From Mucidula mucida (Eukaryota > Basidiomycota > Agaricomycetes > Agaricales > Physalacriaceae): 64,000 nt of DNA. The DNA is taken from NCBI GenBank assembly GCA_015501055.1, contig JADNYV010000101.1:1-64000 (forward strand), read 5' to 3'. The translations under genes and the position numbers were made by a program. The notes under the pieces are model-generated. The model was not told the DNA's origin and searched no databases. It saw nothing but the letters and a program-made list of their open reading frames with translations. This document shows positions 24,321 through 36,825 of the stretch, piece by piece (position 1 is the stretch's first letter; each line of letters opens with the position of its first letter).

Positions 24321-26049
24321 CTCTAGGACGAGTGGTCTATCTCCTGCTTCTCAACAGGACTCACGTCTTTCTACAAAGCCTATCATAAATAACACTCGTT
24401 CTGTTCCTCTCGGTACACCTGATTTCAAGTCTACGTAGCTCAACGGGTACTAGCCTTGATGCGCATCCATCATTGCTGATTCCTTTTGTTTCTGGTCTTA
24501 ATCGCGTAACTAACCTCTTCATGTGGTTAGTCATTTTGAGGTCTTTTTACGAGGACGTCTAGTCTACTCCCGGGATATCTGGTCCAGCGAGTAGCCGGAC
24601 ACCTTACTCCAAGCGGCATCCTTTCTTAAGCACGTCCTCTTGGTCAAGCCGCTAGCCGTCGATTCTCCATGTAAAGTCATTTTTTACCTGAACATCGAGT
24701 GCGTGGCATCTGTTTTACAAAGGTCCGAGTTTTGAGTGCTTGATGTTGTCCAAGGCTCGGAGAGCTCGCTTGTTTGGGTTTTTATCGAGCCGAGCCACCT
24801 ATGTTGTCTATTGAATCCTATATCAACTTTTCATCATCGTGGCTAGTTGGTCAAGCAGCTAGTAACCAATGATACGTGAGAGGGCTTGCGACTTTTTTCT
24901 TGCATGTGCTAGGGCTTGCGCAGACGGCGCTGCTGTGAGTGCCGAGCAGAACAATTCTTATGCTGATATGCATGTGCTTGAACGATTCAAGATCCAACTC
25001 GGCGGTGACTACTAGGCCGATGGGACGAAGCCTACTTAGCCTCCCGGCGCCTACACTCATCATTGGACACCTTGAGCAGACTTTTTCATTCATGCATCTG
25101 TTTCTTCAGTCCCCCTTCATTACAAGCATAACGAGAGGAATCTTCACGCCGGAGGAAAAGAACAATCTGCACTCGTGATTGCGTGTAAATTCGCAGGCAA
25201 TTGTTACATGGTCTCCATAACGTGAAGCCTCGGCCGACATCGTTAAGTTTTGATGAACGAGACGAAGAACTCCTTGAAGATGCATATAAAAACATCCCAA
25301 CCAACTATCTATGTGGCTTAACCGCTTGACCAGACAATCACGCTTCAACTGGGGAGTCGAACAAAACCGAGTCAAAACAGTAGCTCATCGTACTTGCCTG
25401 TGGAAAGACAAAAAAGAACACCCCCACGTTACCATTGCGGTACAGACCCTTCGACGATCTGCATGCGGTGTCAGAGTGACTTCTTTGAGCAAGAGTTGTG
25501 TTGATGACTCAAATTTCTGCCATCTATAAAGGGGTGCCATCCACTTGGTCAGGCTGGCCCGTACGAGGGAGGAAATTGGTTTAACTCGTTATCACTGGTC
25601 AGCCCAAACACGTTGGAAAGCAATCTCAGACAAGCAAGGAGGTATAATTGCTGTCCGCTACGATGATTCCTACCAACGAGCCGCCGCGTATGTAGGTTTA
25701 GTGAAAGTCTTGATGGAGGACCTTGGCAATCGTTATGGCTAGCGCGACCCGATCTCAAGTTCATCAAAAACACATACATGCAGCGCACAAGTGGCCGATC
25801 CGGTGTACCAGGCGGCCTCGAACTAGGCCCCGGGAGAACCGACTGAAGGCGGAGCGATATACCTTTTGGACCTACGCTCTTCAGAAAGTTTGGGTTCAGA
25901 TTGACTTGAGGCATCTTGCCGAAGCCTACGTAGCTCACCGGTCGCTAGTCTTGATGGAAGAGTTTTACTATATCTTTTTTCGAAACGAACTCTGTGATGA
26001 CCAATTCACTTCCACAAAGAAGCGTGTATTCATAGAGAAAGCTAACATC
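24321..26049. repeat. box A-like dispersed repeats, no gene
   Basis: Recognisable repeat segments are CTACGTAGCTCAACGGGTAC at 24433, TTGGTCAAGCCGCTAGCCG near 24640, GTGGCTAGTTGGTCAAGCAG near 24840, TTAACCGCTTGACCAGACAA at 25317, and the hairpin-like GTACAGACCCTTCGACGATC near 25440. The segment 25670-25960 is also found ahead of the SDR relics at 32 and 37 kb. Confidence 0.5.
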
Positions 26050-27090
26050 AGGGCTTCACGCCAACCACCTCCTTTGTATGCTCCTACAGACGCTTCTCCT
26101 CCTCTTCCGTGCCGTGCCAGTTCTTCTTTTCCAGATCCTCGCCCTTGCTGCGGATCCTATGCGCACCCGGCTCCTTCGCCACGGAGAGTAAGCCGCCCCA
26201 CATGTACTCGGCGCACTCTTCCGGGCTGGACGAGAACGGGTACATGAGATAGAGGAGAGGGCTCGCCCATTGGATAGAACGCGAGGTGGAGGAAGAGACA
26301 TAACACCGTACGGGAAGAAGACGATGACGGTAGGAGATGCGGTGAGTCCCTACGACTTCAGCGCACTTGTCAAGGAAGAAGACGGGACAATCAAGGTGTG
26401 GCGGGGGCAGAACCACATACCTTACTAGCAGTAACAAGCTGGCGATGCGAGCCAGCGCTGATGTGCACTGCATCGATCGCAAGAGAGGACGATTCATATA
26501 ACGACGCGAACACGTCTCCATAAATCCAATCCAGATCGCCATGCTTAGAACCCTTTCGTGAGCCGCCGCAGTTTCCTTTGGCGGGGAATTTCTTGAAAGC
26601 TGAGGGGCAGATGTCAACGAACGGGAATACGCACCCTCTTCTCCTCCCAGGCGAAAAGCTGCGGTGCTATACATCGACGAATTCAGAAACTGCAGCCCCG
26701 AAGGAACTTACAAAGTTGAAGCGGGGCGCGCAGGATGGCGACTCACACAAAAATCAATCACTTCTTTGCGTGGGATCCAAGAGGGGCCGGAATCCGTCCG
26801 CCGCCCAAGATTGTCGAGTCGCCGACGCGTTTGTCACTGCAGACAATTTGTGTTGATATGCGCTGCGAGACGCTCGGCCATAGCGCGTCCGATACTACCC
26901 GAAGTGCCTCCCACAAAACATAGCCGTTGGTACATCTGCGCCCACTTTTCCAGACGAGAGAGAGGAAAGGATCGCTTTATTGCTGGCGCGTATCGTCGGC
27001 AGAGAGAGAGGCATCAAGTCAAAGTGCTTTATGAGAGTGCCGAGGAGAGAGAAAGAGAGGATGAGAGGCGCAAGTAGAAGCGCATTGGGC
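26050..27090 (-). pseudogene. SDR copy interrupted by other repeat sequence
   Basis: The C-terminal part (26056-26290) reads IQWASPLLYLMYPFSSSPEE and on to the end, very like the intact gene. The N-terminal part (26850-27090) keeps PTIRASNKAILSSLSSGKVG and, in shifted frame, the region after the glycine motif. About 550 nt between them belong to the unrecognised repeat family and replace the middle of the enzyme. No function is possible in this form. Confidence 0.75.
26330..26850. repeat. copy 2 of the unrecognised gene-like repeat family
   Basis: It aligns by eye with 15960-16950 and 29120-29760. It contains GGAAGAAGACGGGACAATC and the segment with AGTAACAAGCTGGCGATGCG. It lies inside the SDR relic at 26050-27090, which shows that it moved or was copied into that relic. 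Confidence 0.5.
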
Positions 27091-27468
27091 TGAAAGACAT
27101 TGGAGCATGGAAGACGCCAAGACGCACACGCGACTCTGAGCTCGTCATCGGCCCGATCGCTTGATACGTTTGAGTCATACTCTCTGAGCACGCGGGGACA
27201 CAATTGAAAACACACTGCAGTAATGACGCGAGTGCCCACATTTCGTCGTGGCGGCCGCGTCATTCCACTTAAACGTATACACCGTCATAAATGCATCTCT
27301 ATTCTTGTGTCTGCTTTCCTGGCTCGGCTGCGACTAGTCTCTCGTGCGGCCTTTTTCTACCGAGTACGAAGCGCTTACATACTGGTGATGGCATTCAGCG
27401 CAGTTCCACCCAAGACCATCGTCCACACTTAACAAAACAAGTCCGAGCAAAATGCATCGATGACTAGC
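27091..27468. other. no gene recognised
   Basis: A sequence resembling the flank of the left arm (GGCGGCCGCGTCAT, also at 33008) is the only repeat element I see here. Confidence 0.3.
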
Positions 27469-27840
27469 CGCTTTACCAGCTAGCCACGAGATAGATCTAC
27501 CAAAGGTCCTTCCATCGTGAACTCATGAAATGACTTGAGCCTCGTCCAATAACGCCTCGAGTAACAGGAGACATCAGAGAAAGGCCTATGCGACCACGAT
27601 GCAACTTGGATTACCAAAACGATACCCTTGATCACTGGTATCCATCCATGTTCATCCGCTTGACCAGACAACCACGCTTCACACTCAAAGGATTGACACT
27701 ACAAAATCAAAGATCTCATGAACGTAACAGGCAGCCTGCTGCTAAACAAAGTCTTTCTTGATCGCACTTCGGTCGGTAAACTAAAACAAATGCCGAGATT
27801 ACAGTGATTGTGGGACAGACCCTTTGACGATCTGTCTGTC
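27469..27840 (-). repeat. composite box A-like repeat unit U1
   Basis: Three elements occur at about 150-nt spacing: TAGCCGCTTTACCAGCTAGC near 27469, CATCCGCTTGACCAGACAAC near 27655, and the hairpin-like GACCCTTTGACGATCTGTCT near 27810. On the minus strand the first two read like tRNA D-arms (TGGTAAAGCGG, TGGTCAAGCGG). Downstream to 28880 only further degenerate repeats are seen. Confidence 0.6.
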
Positions 27841-28879
27841 TGCGAATCACGTAGACCCAACTTTCAAATTCCAGGGCGAAATGAGAACAAACTCAAGACT
27901 ACTATGATAAATGCGATTCAATGCGGAAATTCAAGACGACGGCGAGGACCAAAAGTATGACGGACATTGGAACACGAGTACAGTCGCCGGTAGGCTACGT
28001 GTGCTCCATCATACCAGAGACTCGTCTGCATTACAAGACCTCTACCATTCACACGAGTTCATTCCAACCCTTAAGGCTTCAAGGAAAACTATGTAAGCTT
28101 CTTGCGCGATCAGCCACCTCCAAACACGCGTACATCCAGACCAATAAAAAATGCAACTTCTGACACCGGAAGAATGTGGCGAATCCGGTGTACCAGACGG
28201 CCACAAGCTAGACCCCAGTACCTGCGACTTCCGAAGGCTAACACCAAGCGATGAGGAAGACAAAAAGGGAAGTCATTGTCATTGAACGAGCCGAGTATCC
28301 AATGAGCTACACAGGCTTCGATGTTTGAGATGTACCTCAACCATAAGTAAGTTTCCAAAATGAGGGTAAGGGATTGGTGTAGACGGAGGGACAAGCTTTG
28401 GTCGGAGTTTAGTATTTACCAGATTACCGGATGAGGGAAAGGGACTCGCGGTGGCGGTGGTTGCAGCGTGAGAAATCGCTTTGGTGACAATTCACTTGTA
28501 CGCTGCACTAGGCAAAATCATAGGCTATTGACAAAACATTGGGTTATGAACAACATTGGGTCATGAACAACAGGAAGTCCTGGGCCCGTATCGGTCCCTA
28601 CTCATAGTCAGAAACGGCATGCTTCGAAATCAGAGCACGTACTAAGCAACCCAGTTTTGATGCTCTTGTAATGTATGATTCCCTCTCTTCAGTGTCTTAC
28701 TATCAAGCTAACACTGAACAGTCTGTCCCGCCACGTACAATCGACTCGACTCGACTCGCCGAGTACGTCAACGCCAACATGAACGTTGTCCAATGCTCAC
28801 CGTAATTCACTCACTGTTCAGGCACTGTAACTCGTAGATAGGAGTCGCCAGGACGTCCGTAAACCCAAGCACCGTCAGA

Positions 28880-29760
28880 TATTTCAGCCGGTAGGTGCTA
28901 TCAAGAGTAAGAGACATCCCGAGCAAAGGACTGTCGATAATCCAATCATAGGAAGCGCAGCGGCGATACCTACAGAGATTAGGTAACTAAAGGATGTCGT
29001 ACGAAGCCATAACGTACAAGTCGCGTCCCGAACCGTCCATGTGAGATCGAAATCGGGATCAATGGCACGAGTTTTCAACGACACGGTATACGAGCATAAC
29101 ATTCTGGGTAGCGGCTGTCAGGGAAGAGGACGATGACGATAGAAGATGCGGTCAGTCCCTACGACTTCCGCGCACTTGTCCAGGGAAGAAGATAGGACAA
29201 TCAACATGTGGTGTGGCAGAACCAAATTCCTTACTAGCAATAACAAGCTGGCGATGCGAGCAAGCGCTTGCATCGAGCGCGAGAGAACGATTCAGATAAC
29301 GTATGATCAAGCTTACCGCGAAAAAGTTCAATCCAGATCTCGAACCCTTTCGTAAGTCGTCACAGTTTCCTTTGGCGGGGAGGCGTCGAGGTAAAGGAAT
29401 TGAGGAAAGAACTGTACGAATCTGATCTACTGAAAAGCTGAGGGACAGAACGATAATACGCACCCCCTCTTCTCTTCCCGGATGAAAAGCTGCGGTGCCA
29501 TACATCGACGAATACACAAACTGTAGCCCCGAATGAGCTTACAAAAATTTTGAAGCGAGCGCGGGATAGCAACTCACACAACCCCAGGCGAAGAAAACCC
29601 ACTTTCTTGCTTGGGACCCAAGAGAGGCCTGATTCCGTCCGCCGCCCAAGATTGTCGAGTCGTCACTGCAGAAGAGAATTCGTGCTGAAGCTGGTGGACA
29701 TGGTGGGAAGAAGCCAACCATGTACTTGCCCAATCCGGATGAATGCGATCTAGTATGCAT
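28880..29760. repeat. copy 3 of the unrecognised gene-like repeat family
   Basis: The minus-strand frame at 28884-29102 contains KTRAIDPDFDLTW, matching KTRAIDFDLDPD in copy 1. The stretch 29149-29260 matches copy 2 almost base for base over about 110 nt. A frame at 28884-29102 has two hydrophobic segments, so the source gene may have been a membrane protein. I cannot identify it. Confidence 0.5.
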
Positions 29761-30186
29761 GTCGTGCTCTCCTTTTGTCTGTTTCCGCAGGTTCCCTGTG
29801 TTTCAAATGCCTTCTCCGTCTCTCTGTCCTGGAGCTCCTGCCACTGTCTTCTCCGCTGGTAAGACTAAGGAGACAAGCCAACTCGGTGTCCAACGTCCAG
29901 CCCGATTGAGCGGGTGAGACGGTTTAGCATGAGGCTGCCCGAGTCGCTCTCTTCTCTACGCCGTACCTGTTTGACTTTGGAAGCCACGAAGACGGTAGAA
30001 AACGACAAGGATGTGAAGTGTTACCACTAGTGCTGCTATTTGACTTGGTGGCGGATGGATACACACCGACGCGCGGGATGTATAGGAGAACATACCTCTC
30101 ACGGTGAAGGTGACAGACCAAATGGAGGTCTCCGCCGCAAAGAATAGGGGTTCTTTGATACGCATGTGGGATGTTTTTTCTCATCT
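29761..30186. other. no gene recognised
   Basis: Short frames only. The inverted-repeat arm may extend somewhat into this stretch, but its partner would lie beyond the right end of the window. Confidence 0.3.
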
Positions 30187-30881
30187 ATGTTAGGCTTTGT
30201 ACGTCCTCGCTTTCGCGACGGGCTGTAATGCTTCCACTATCCGAGTGGCATGCAACTATGTGTCTTGACTTGAAGCGGCACGACCGATACAAGGTCTGTT
30301 CCTCGGCTATGTCACTAATCTTCATGTACGATGTCTCACCTGACTCTTGAGGTCGTCTGGTCAAGCGGATAAATCTTCATTCAGTTCTACTTTTCGCCAA
30401 CTTTTTTCTTCTTCTCCCGGTAAGTCTACTTAGATAGAAAGTGTTATGCGGACAGATCGTCAAACTTGAAACAGTTTGTCGCTGTCAACTCAAAGTTGCT
30501 AGTACAGATGGTTAATCATTTTGTTCATGAAAAGGAATTTGCCGGAGAAACCGCCCTCAACAACTTCAGTTGGCCAAGGTGTAGCTCAACAAGTACGAGA
30601 CTTCATATTAGGTCTAGTTATTGGGACCCTTTTGGGTCTTATCCAGTGCAAAGAGGCTTGCTTTCTCAGTTTGATGAGGGATGTTCATGAACCCTACCAA
30701 TGCCGTCTGTTCCTCGTGAAGGATTGCATTCACATCTATCCACTATCCAGCCTTTGCTTCTTGATGCTCTTACTCGGTCTTAGCGCAGCGGCGCTCACGA
30801 TTAGTCACTGCGCGGGCTGAGGGGTACGTGTAGTAAAAGGAACAACGAATTCATGTCAAAACAACAGGATGAGCAATCTAT

Positions 30882-30961
30882 TGACCACCGCAGGGGTCGA
30901 ACCTGCAATCTCCTGATCAACCTACTCGTAGTCAGACGCGATGCCATTTTGCCAGGCGGCC
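30882..30961 (-). tRNA. tRNA-Arg(ACG)-like gene with a short intron, copy 1
   Basis: Read on the minus strand, the acceptor stem GGCCGCC pairs with GGTGGTC (two G-T pairs) before discriminator A. The T arm is GCAGG-TTCGACC-CCTGC with a perfect stem. The anticodon stem TCTGA/TCAGG encloses loop CTACGA, giving anticodon ACG, followed by an intron-like insert of about 8 nt after the base 3' of the anticodon. The D arm contains GCAAAATGGCATCGC. Box B (GGTTCGACC) is intact. It lies within the inverted repeat and recurs at 36194 and 63159, so it may be a tRNA gene carried by the repeat or a tRNA pseudogene. Confidence 0.65.
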
Positions 30962-31162
30962 TTGAAATGCATGATGGCTTTTGTGTCTACGCTGGAAGGA
31001 GATTAGCGACAGATGGCAATGTTCGATACACGCCGGTCGAGATCGCCTTGTTGCTGTCGTGTAGCATAGGCAGACATCAGTTCAGGTCTCAGTCAGCTCT
31101 CATCGAGGAAACCCAGAAGACACCAACCTCGCTTGCAAGAAAATCACGGCGTCGAGGGTCAC

Positions 31163-31455
31163 AAGTATTGACGGCTAACCAGTATCCTAACTAGCCACGG
31201 AACAGAAGACACGTCGGAGAACTTTGGGAGGACGCCGCCACACGTGCAAAAAAAGATTGCATTGCCTCAGGTACTCTACGTGGTTTATCTGCTTGACCAG
31301 ACGGCCACGTACCAGAATGGAAGCACAAGATCAAAGTTGATTGAAAGACCAATCGGTGCGTAAAAACTTTATGTATAGCTCCTCGCACAAACAAAAGTCT
31401 TGACTTCTGAACTAATGATTGCAGTACAGACGCTTCGGCTATCTGCATGCGGTAT
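31163..31455 (-). repeat. composite box A-like repeat unit U2
   Basis: ACTAGCCAC near 31190, TTATCTGCTTGACCAGACGG near 31277 and the element GTACAGACGCTTCGGCTATC near 31426 stand in the same order and spacing as in U1. The third element is a variant of the hairpin-like motif. Confidence 0.55.
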
Positions 31456-32279
31456 CAAGGGAACCGGGCTGACTTATAACCTTTACAGCACTCGATGGAT
31501 ATTTTGATGTTCGACGGCTGGGTGCCAATGTTGGTATTTGCTTCCAGCCGAGGGCGATTCAACGTACAACCATGGACGCACGTTGTACCATCACCGCGAC
31601 CTGCGAGTTCCGAAGTGGATACAAAGTCGGGTGAAAAAACCTATCGATGCACTTGATACGGGGCCATCCCCTATATCAGCAGGGCCCATGAGAAATGCGC
31701 GAGTGATGGACATGTCTTTGGAATACGAGGCCAGAGGTCCAGTGGAGCTCTGACTGAAAAGGAAGGAAAAACATCATCACTCTTCAACGGGATGACGACT
31801 AACTGGTCTACTAAGGAGCCGCCATGTATATAGGTTTAGTACAAGCCTTGATAGGCTAGCAAGAGCCGGTGCCAGTGGATGGACGCCTCATTCAAAGGAG
31901 GGCTTCAACCACTGCATGGCTTACACGAATTGTGAGGTCAAGACCACCAAAAATACACTCTCTTTGTTCACGGTATAGTGATTGATCCGGTAAACCAGAC
32001 AGCCTCGAACGAGACACTGGGATAACCGACGTGAGGCCGAGCCATAGACTGTTGAGTGGACAGAGGCTGCTCACAAATTGGCCGTTGAGTAGGAACTTCA
32101 GGTATGTCTTCCAAATTAAGTCTACGTAGCTCAACGGTTACTAGTCTTGTACAGGTCAGCCCGATGATTGACCTCTTTTTCGGACCAACGCTGGTGATGC
32201 CATAAACGGACACTTGCACGAATACGCAGAGTGGAAAGCGCCGGTATTGAGCGCGAAGTTATTAATGAAGACATAACAT

Positions 32280-32830
32280 CAAGACTTGACGCCCACCGCC
32301 TCCTTCGTATGCTCCCACCGACGTTTTTCCTCCTCCTCCGTAGCGTACCAGTCCTCCTTCCCGAGAATCTCGCCTTTTGCTACCAACGCACCCGGATCCT
32401 TAACACCGAGTAAGCCGCCCCACGTGCGCACTCTTCCGGGGCTAGACAAGAACGAGTATGTGAGGTAGAGGAGGCCATTGTATGCGCGCAAAGTGGAGGA
32501 GGAACTTTGATGAACACCGCCGGGGTTTGGTCAAGAGTATGGGGACATAGCCAAGGATTTGACGTGCAGCAACTTCGTTCCCGATATTCACAATGCGCCG
32601 CGAGACGCTCTGCCATAGCGCGCTCTATTCCGGGCAGTGCCTCCCACGAACACCGCCGTTGGTGCATCTACGCCAATTTTACCGCCCATAAGAGGGCCCA
32701 TAGGAGGAAGGAAAGCCTGAATCGTAGGCAGAGAGAAAGGCGTCGATCCAAAGTGCGGGGTGAGGATCGAGATGCCGAGGAGAAAGAATGAGAGCAGAAT
32801 GAGAGCAGAATGAGGCGATTAGCAAGACGA
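32280..32830 (-). pseudogene. broken SDR copy inside the left arm
   Basis: The C-terminal end (32283-32490) reads EEEKRRWEHTKEAVGVKS, close to the end of the intact enzyme. Upstream only disconnected pieces remain, such as the region after the glycine motif near 32590-32660 in a shifted frame. Most of the catalytic domain is absent. Confidence 0.65.
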
Positions 32831-33309
32831 GTCTAGGGACGCGACGGGCTATGCTGAGACTGTCTCCACGTCATTGGACCGATCGCGAGCCATACTATGT
32901 TGAATAGCTTTGGCGAACGTCCCCAAGGGTCCGCATGGGAGAGAGGCAACAGGCTAGAAGCACTGTATCGCCGTGGGAACATCATGCCGACAACTCGTCG
33001 TGCCGGCGGCCGCGTCATATTTCCCACGACGTCCTCTGGTTCTCTTTTATCTGTTGTCCTTTCTTTTGATACGCGCTGCGACAGCTTTCTAGTCGGGTCT
33101 TTACTACCGAACAACTCGAATAACTACTCGAATCGTTAACAATATTTTCCGCCAGTCCCTTTTTATCGCCACCACCAGTCGACTCGTCCCGTAAGAGAAC
33201 GGCTCAGCGACATTTGATTACTTGAATACGATAAGCGTCGGCAGATCCAATTACTTGTAGTGACATAGTAATACAAGTCCTAAAAAAATCATGACTTCTA
33301 GCATCGAGT

Positions 33310-33650
33310 CGACGACTAGCCGCTTGACCAGCGAGCCACGATGTTATGTCGTGCATCGAGTATGATTGTGCTACAGCTTGAAGGCTCGTAATGAATGCAC
33401 CGCAGATGACGAGAGGTGACCTACAAAAAGTATTTTCTTCGGGAATCGATTATACTATCCGGAGCAAACAACCCCGCTTCATCGTTCGAATATCTACAAG
33501 TCACCCACATCAACAGAAAGCATCGTAGCATCCTCAGAACGCAGACTGTACCTAGTATAGCTGGACACACGTTCCTCACATTCCGAAAAAATATGAAGCA
33601 GATAACGGCACATGGAGTAGTACAGACCCTTTGACAAACTGTCTCCAGTA
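33310..33650 (-). repeat. composite box A-like repeat unit U3
   Basis: TAGCCGCTTGACCAGCGAGC at about 33317, a degraded second element near 33450 and the hairpin-like GACCCTTTGACAAACTGTCT near 33620. The whole unit is present in inverse orientation at 59555-59895. Confidence 0.55.
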
Positions 33651-34724
33651 TGAGAAGGCTTTTATCTTGCCAGCCTTCGAGAAAAATCCGTGTCCATGAC
33701 TCCAGTCACCGTGTGGACAAACAAGAAAAACAAGCATTCACACTAAATCGCAGTACTGACTCTTGGACTATCAGTCTGCGGAAGCTGATGTGCTTTCACA
33801 GTGCCAAGGACAATGTAAGGAACCTAGGACTCGGAAGGAATCGACCGAACTGCTTTTAGATTCGGGTAAGGTACAAGCAGGGTCAAGGCAAAGATCAACG
33901 CACCGCGAGAAATGGAGAAGGTCAAGACAAAGTTGCGCGGCGAGGACCAAAACATACTTCAGCGTAAAGGAGCGTAGTAGCTAATACATTACATGTGTCA
34001 GCTCCATCAAGACGTGTGTACCGGAGACTTCCAAGCAATCGTTTTGGAAAAAGATTTGTCAAAGAGCATCGTTACCGACGGCTAACCGCTCTACCAACGA
34101 GCCGGCATGAACGTAGGCTTTATGCAAGTCACAATGCAGATAGAGTCGTTGAAACCAACTCAGTACTTACCAGTCTATCGAGATTCCCAAGGGTTCATTG
34201 ACGGTCTCAGGTCGTTTGGGGAACAGATTTTGCCAAGTATGATGATGCTACCAACAAGCCTTTCGTGCACGTCTTGAATATGACGACCTGGCCGATAAAA
34301 GTACAGCAGGCTTCGGACTATAATCTACTTGGGAATACAATGACTGGGAATGAGACACAGCGAAATGAACTTGAACTGTAGATGATTTCTAGACGTGAGG
34401 AGTGCGTTGGTCGGAATGTACCAAACTCCCGGGTGAGCAGAACGGGAACGAAAAAGTGACTGAGGCTGCGCAGATGATCGTGGTGGTGGCACTGAGATGC
34501 GAATGTTATATGTGAGCCTTTGCTACAAAGCAGCACGCGGATAGAAATTGTGGCATACTACGGAGAGGGACGTCTGTTTGAACGATATGCGGTGTCAAGT
34601 CCCTTTTCCTTGTCACCACCAGATGAACTCTTGCATTGAAGGCCGAAGAGCGGCTGTCAGCAGCATTAACGTTACTTGATTACAAGGCCGCGAAAAATTA
34701 TTCCACCGACGGCTATCGATGACT

Positions 34725-35076
34725 AGCCGCTTTACCAGCTAGCCACGATGGAGGTTCATCAACAGTCCTTGCATCAAGTACTATGATGCTTTATCAGCTT
34801 GAAGACGCGATGATATGCCTCCGAGCCGGCCAGTGCCCCAAAGATGACGAGAGACCTCAACGCGCGCCGACGATGTGAACTGGACTACAATGCGGTTTAT
34901 CCGCTTGACCGAACAACCCCGCTTCATCGGAAGACATAGAAGTCAACCACGCCAAGTAGTTGGAGAGCGTAGGGGCCTCAGTAGGCAGACTCTACCTAGA
35001 AACGTTGATGGCAAAACGTAAACGCCCAAAAGCAGACTCAGTGCGGTACAGACCATTTGACAATCTGTCTGCGGTA
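34725..35076 (-). repeat. composite box A-like repeat unit U4
   Basis: TAGCCGCTTTACCAGCTAGC near 34725, TTATCCGCTTGACCGAACAA near 34907 and the hairpin-like GACCATTTGACAATCTGTCT at about 35051-35070. It is very similar to U6. Confidence 0.6.
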
Positions 35077-36149
35077 GGAAAGGAATCTACTCGCCGACGA
35101 CCGTTGGTCCCGTGAGGTATTCGACCAAAGAGCTTGGACAACACCTACATTTATCACCGTGACATGATTTTAATTCGGGTATGAACACGGTGAAAAAAGA
35201 TCAATGCACATACCTTCAGCCAGACGCCCGTGAGAAATGCGCAAGTTCCAGACCAGTGTGTAGCATGGACCAAAATGAACTCTTGCAGAGGATCGGACAA
35301 CCACATGAGCCTAGTAGCCGGTAGGCTACATGTGCTCCATCCAGACGTGCTTTCTGAGATCTCAGGCGCAGCAAAGCAAGGAAATGCGGTGAGACCTGTC
35401 ATTCGATAAGCTAGCTGAGCCATCATGTCACATAGTCATCCGTAGTGCATGAGTATTTGTATCTTAAAACCATCGTGAGTGATACTTCCTTTGAGTGGTT
35501 GGGAAGGAGAACGACCCGCCGCTTCGCGGCGGCCTCCACGCGCCTGGGAGGCGGCCCGACCCATCATGACCGGGAGGTCAACATCTGGTCGGTGCAAAGG
35601 TCGAACTCCTGACACCAGGATGAACCAGGAAACCCCATACGCGGGAGGGAAACCCGGGACAACCAAGCGTGGCGGAACAAAAGAGGGAGGCGGGCGGGAG
35701 ACGAAAATTTACGGGAGAGACGGGAGGCTCGAGGCTCAGGATGATGAACGCGCTCGAGAGAAAATGATCGAACGCGTTCCCCGTTTGGGGCATCACCGCC
35801 ACGTGGAATCGATGGGCTCTCATATGTGAGCCTCGATCTGCTTGCTACCTTATCTTACGCTCGACCTGCTCGTGCCTCGCAGGCTTAGCTCACATTCAGT
35901 TACCAAGTCATTTGACAAAATGATAAAAAAGGCGGCCAAATGGCCGGCTAGGGGATAACGAGTTGGTTTATACAGGCATAGCAGCACTGCTTTAAAATGT
36001 TATCGGCGTCCGGCCGACCATTTGCGCTCATTATCAAGTAGGAAAATCACCAACCTCAATTAATGATCGCTGGGGAGAAGGTTGGCCACGGAGTCGAGAG
36101 ATCAACAGTAGCGCGGCGTAGACATCTTGCACTAGTGAAGTCGGTCGAC
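35077..36149. other. spacer with a GC-rich stretch, no gene
   Basis: At 35500-35560 there is a GC-rich hairpin (CCGCCGCTTCGCGGCGG) inside a purine-biased open frame of 116 codons (35479-35829) that has no family features. A tRNA-like T-loop motif near 35590 lacks supporting stems. Confidence 0.35.
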
Positions 36150-36193
36150 GCCACACTCCTTGGTTCTGTTCGCAAAAGATTGGCACAACACAT

Positions 36194-36272
36194 TGACCAC
36201 CGCAGGGGTCGAACCTGCAATCTCCTGATCACATCCTCGTAGTCAGACGCGATGCCATTTCGCCAGGCGGCC
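36194..36272 (-). tRNA. tRNA-Arg(ACG)-like gene, copy 2
   Basis: Same acceptor stem, perfect T arm and CTACGA anticodon loop as copy 1, with an intron-like insert of different sequence and one base shorter. The D arm has GCGAAATGGCATCGC. Changes fall mainly in the insert, which would fit selection on the tRNA or simple recency. Function is not proven. Confidence 0.65.
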
Positions 36273-36552
36273 TGGAACCCCGTAATAATGCGTATAACAT
36301 GAGCGTCATGGCTGGATAGTAACTTGGGATATTCATCAGCGAACAAGTGGCGCACGCGATAGCGGAAAGGATGGCATTGTCGCTGATGTGTGGCGTAGGC
36401 AGGCATCAATTCGAAGTGTTGGATGTAGATAGAGATGCCGAGACGCACCTAGTAGATAGTAGGGCGCGTCTCCGAATCTCTACGTTAGCTCCCATCGAGG
36501 AAATCGGGAAGACACCTACCTCGCGTACGAAAAATCACGACCTTGAGAAGCC

Positions 36553-36825
36553 GGATAAGCATTGACGGCACTAGCCACGTGTAGGGTGACCAGAACTTTG
36601 AGAGGACGCCACAAGTGCAAAAACTATGATGTGTTCCTGTGGATGTGTAGTTTATCTGCTGGACCAGACGACCACACTTCGTTAGATTAGTCCTAGCCGT
36701 AAGATCTACATCGGTGACTGACAATAGTAAAGTAAGCAGTCTGTACCTATATCTCTTCGCACAAGCAAAACTTTCGAATCGGCGACAAATTGCAGTACAG
36801 ACGCTTGAGCTATCTGCCTACGGTA
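36553..36825 (-). repeat. composite box A-like repeat unit U5
   Basis: CACTAGCCACG near 36570, TTATCTGCTGGACCAGACGA near 36651 and GTACAGACGCTTGAGCTATC near 36795. It has the same order and spacing as U2, its counterpart in the left arm. Confidence 0.55.

Larger units (their letters stand above)
30187..34550 (+). repeat. left arm of a large inverted repeat
   Basis: Starting with ATGTTAGGCTTTGTACGTCC at 30187, the plus strand matches the minus strand of 58706-64000 in the same order. Anchors are 30345 with 63785, 30466-30800 with 63300-63720, 30840-30960 with 63160-63290, 31190-31340 with 62780-62935, 33300-33430 with 59770-59895, 33416-33634 with 59573-59791, and 34330-34510 with 58720-58930. 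Translating matching frames (33416-33634 and 59573-59791) gives proteins with only about nine differences in 72, so the arms are close. They differ by insertions: a MITE and a longer SDR relic in the right arm. Confidence 0.85.

Noticed and set aside
35580..35650. Additional tRNA (T-loop-like AGTTCGACC on the minus strand)
   Set aside because: The T stem has only three pairs, and no acceptor or D arm can be formed.
35479..35829. 116-codon purine-rich frame with a GC hairpin
   Set aside because: Low complexity and no family features; the hairpin alone does not support a gene or RNA.
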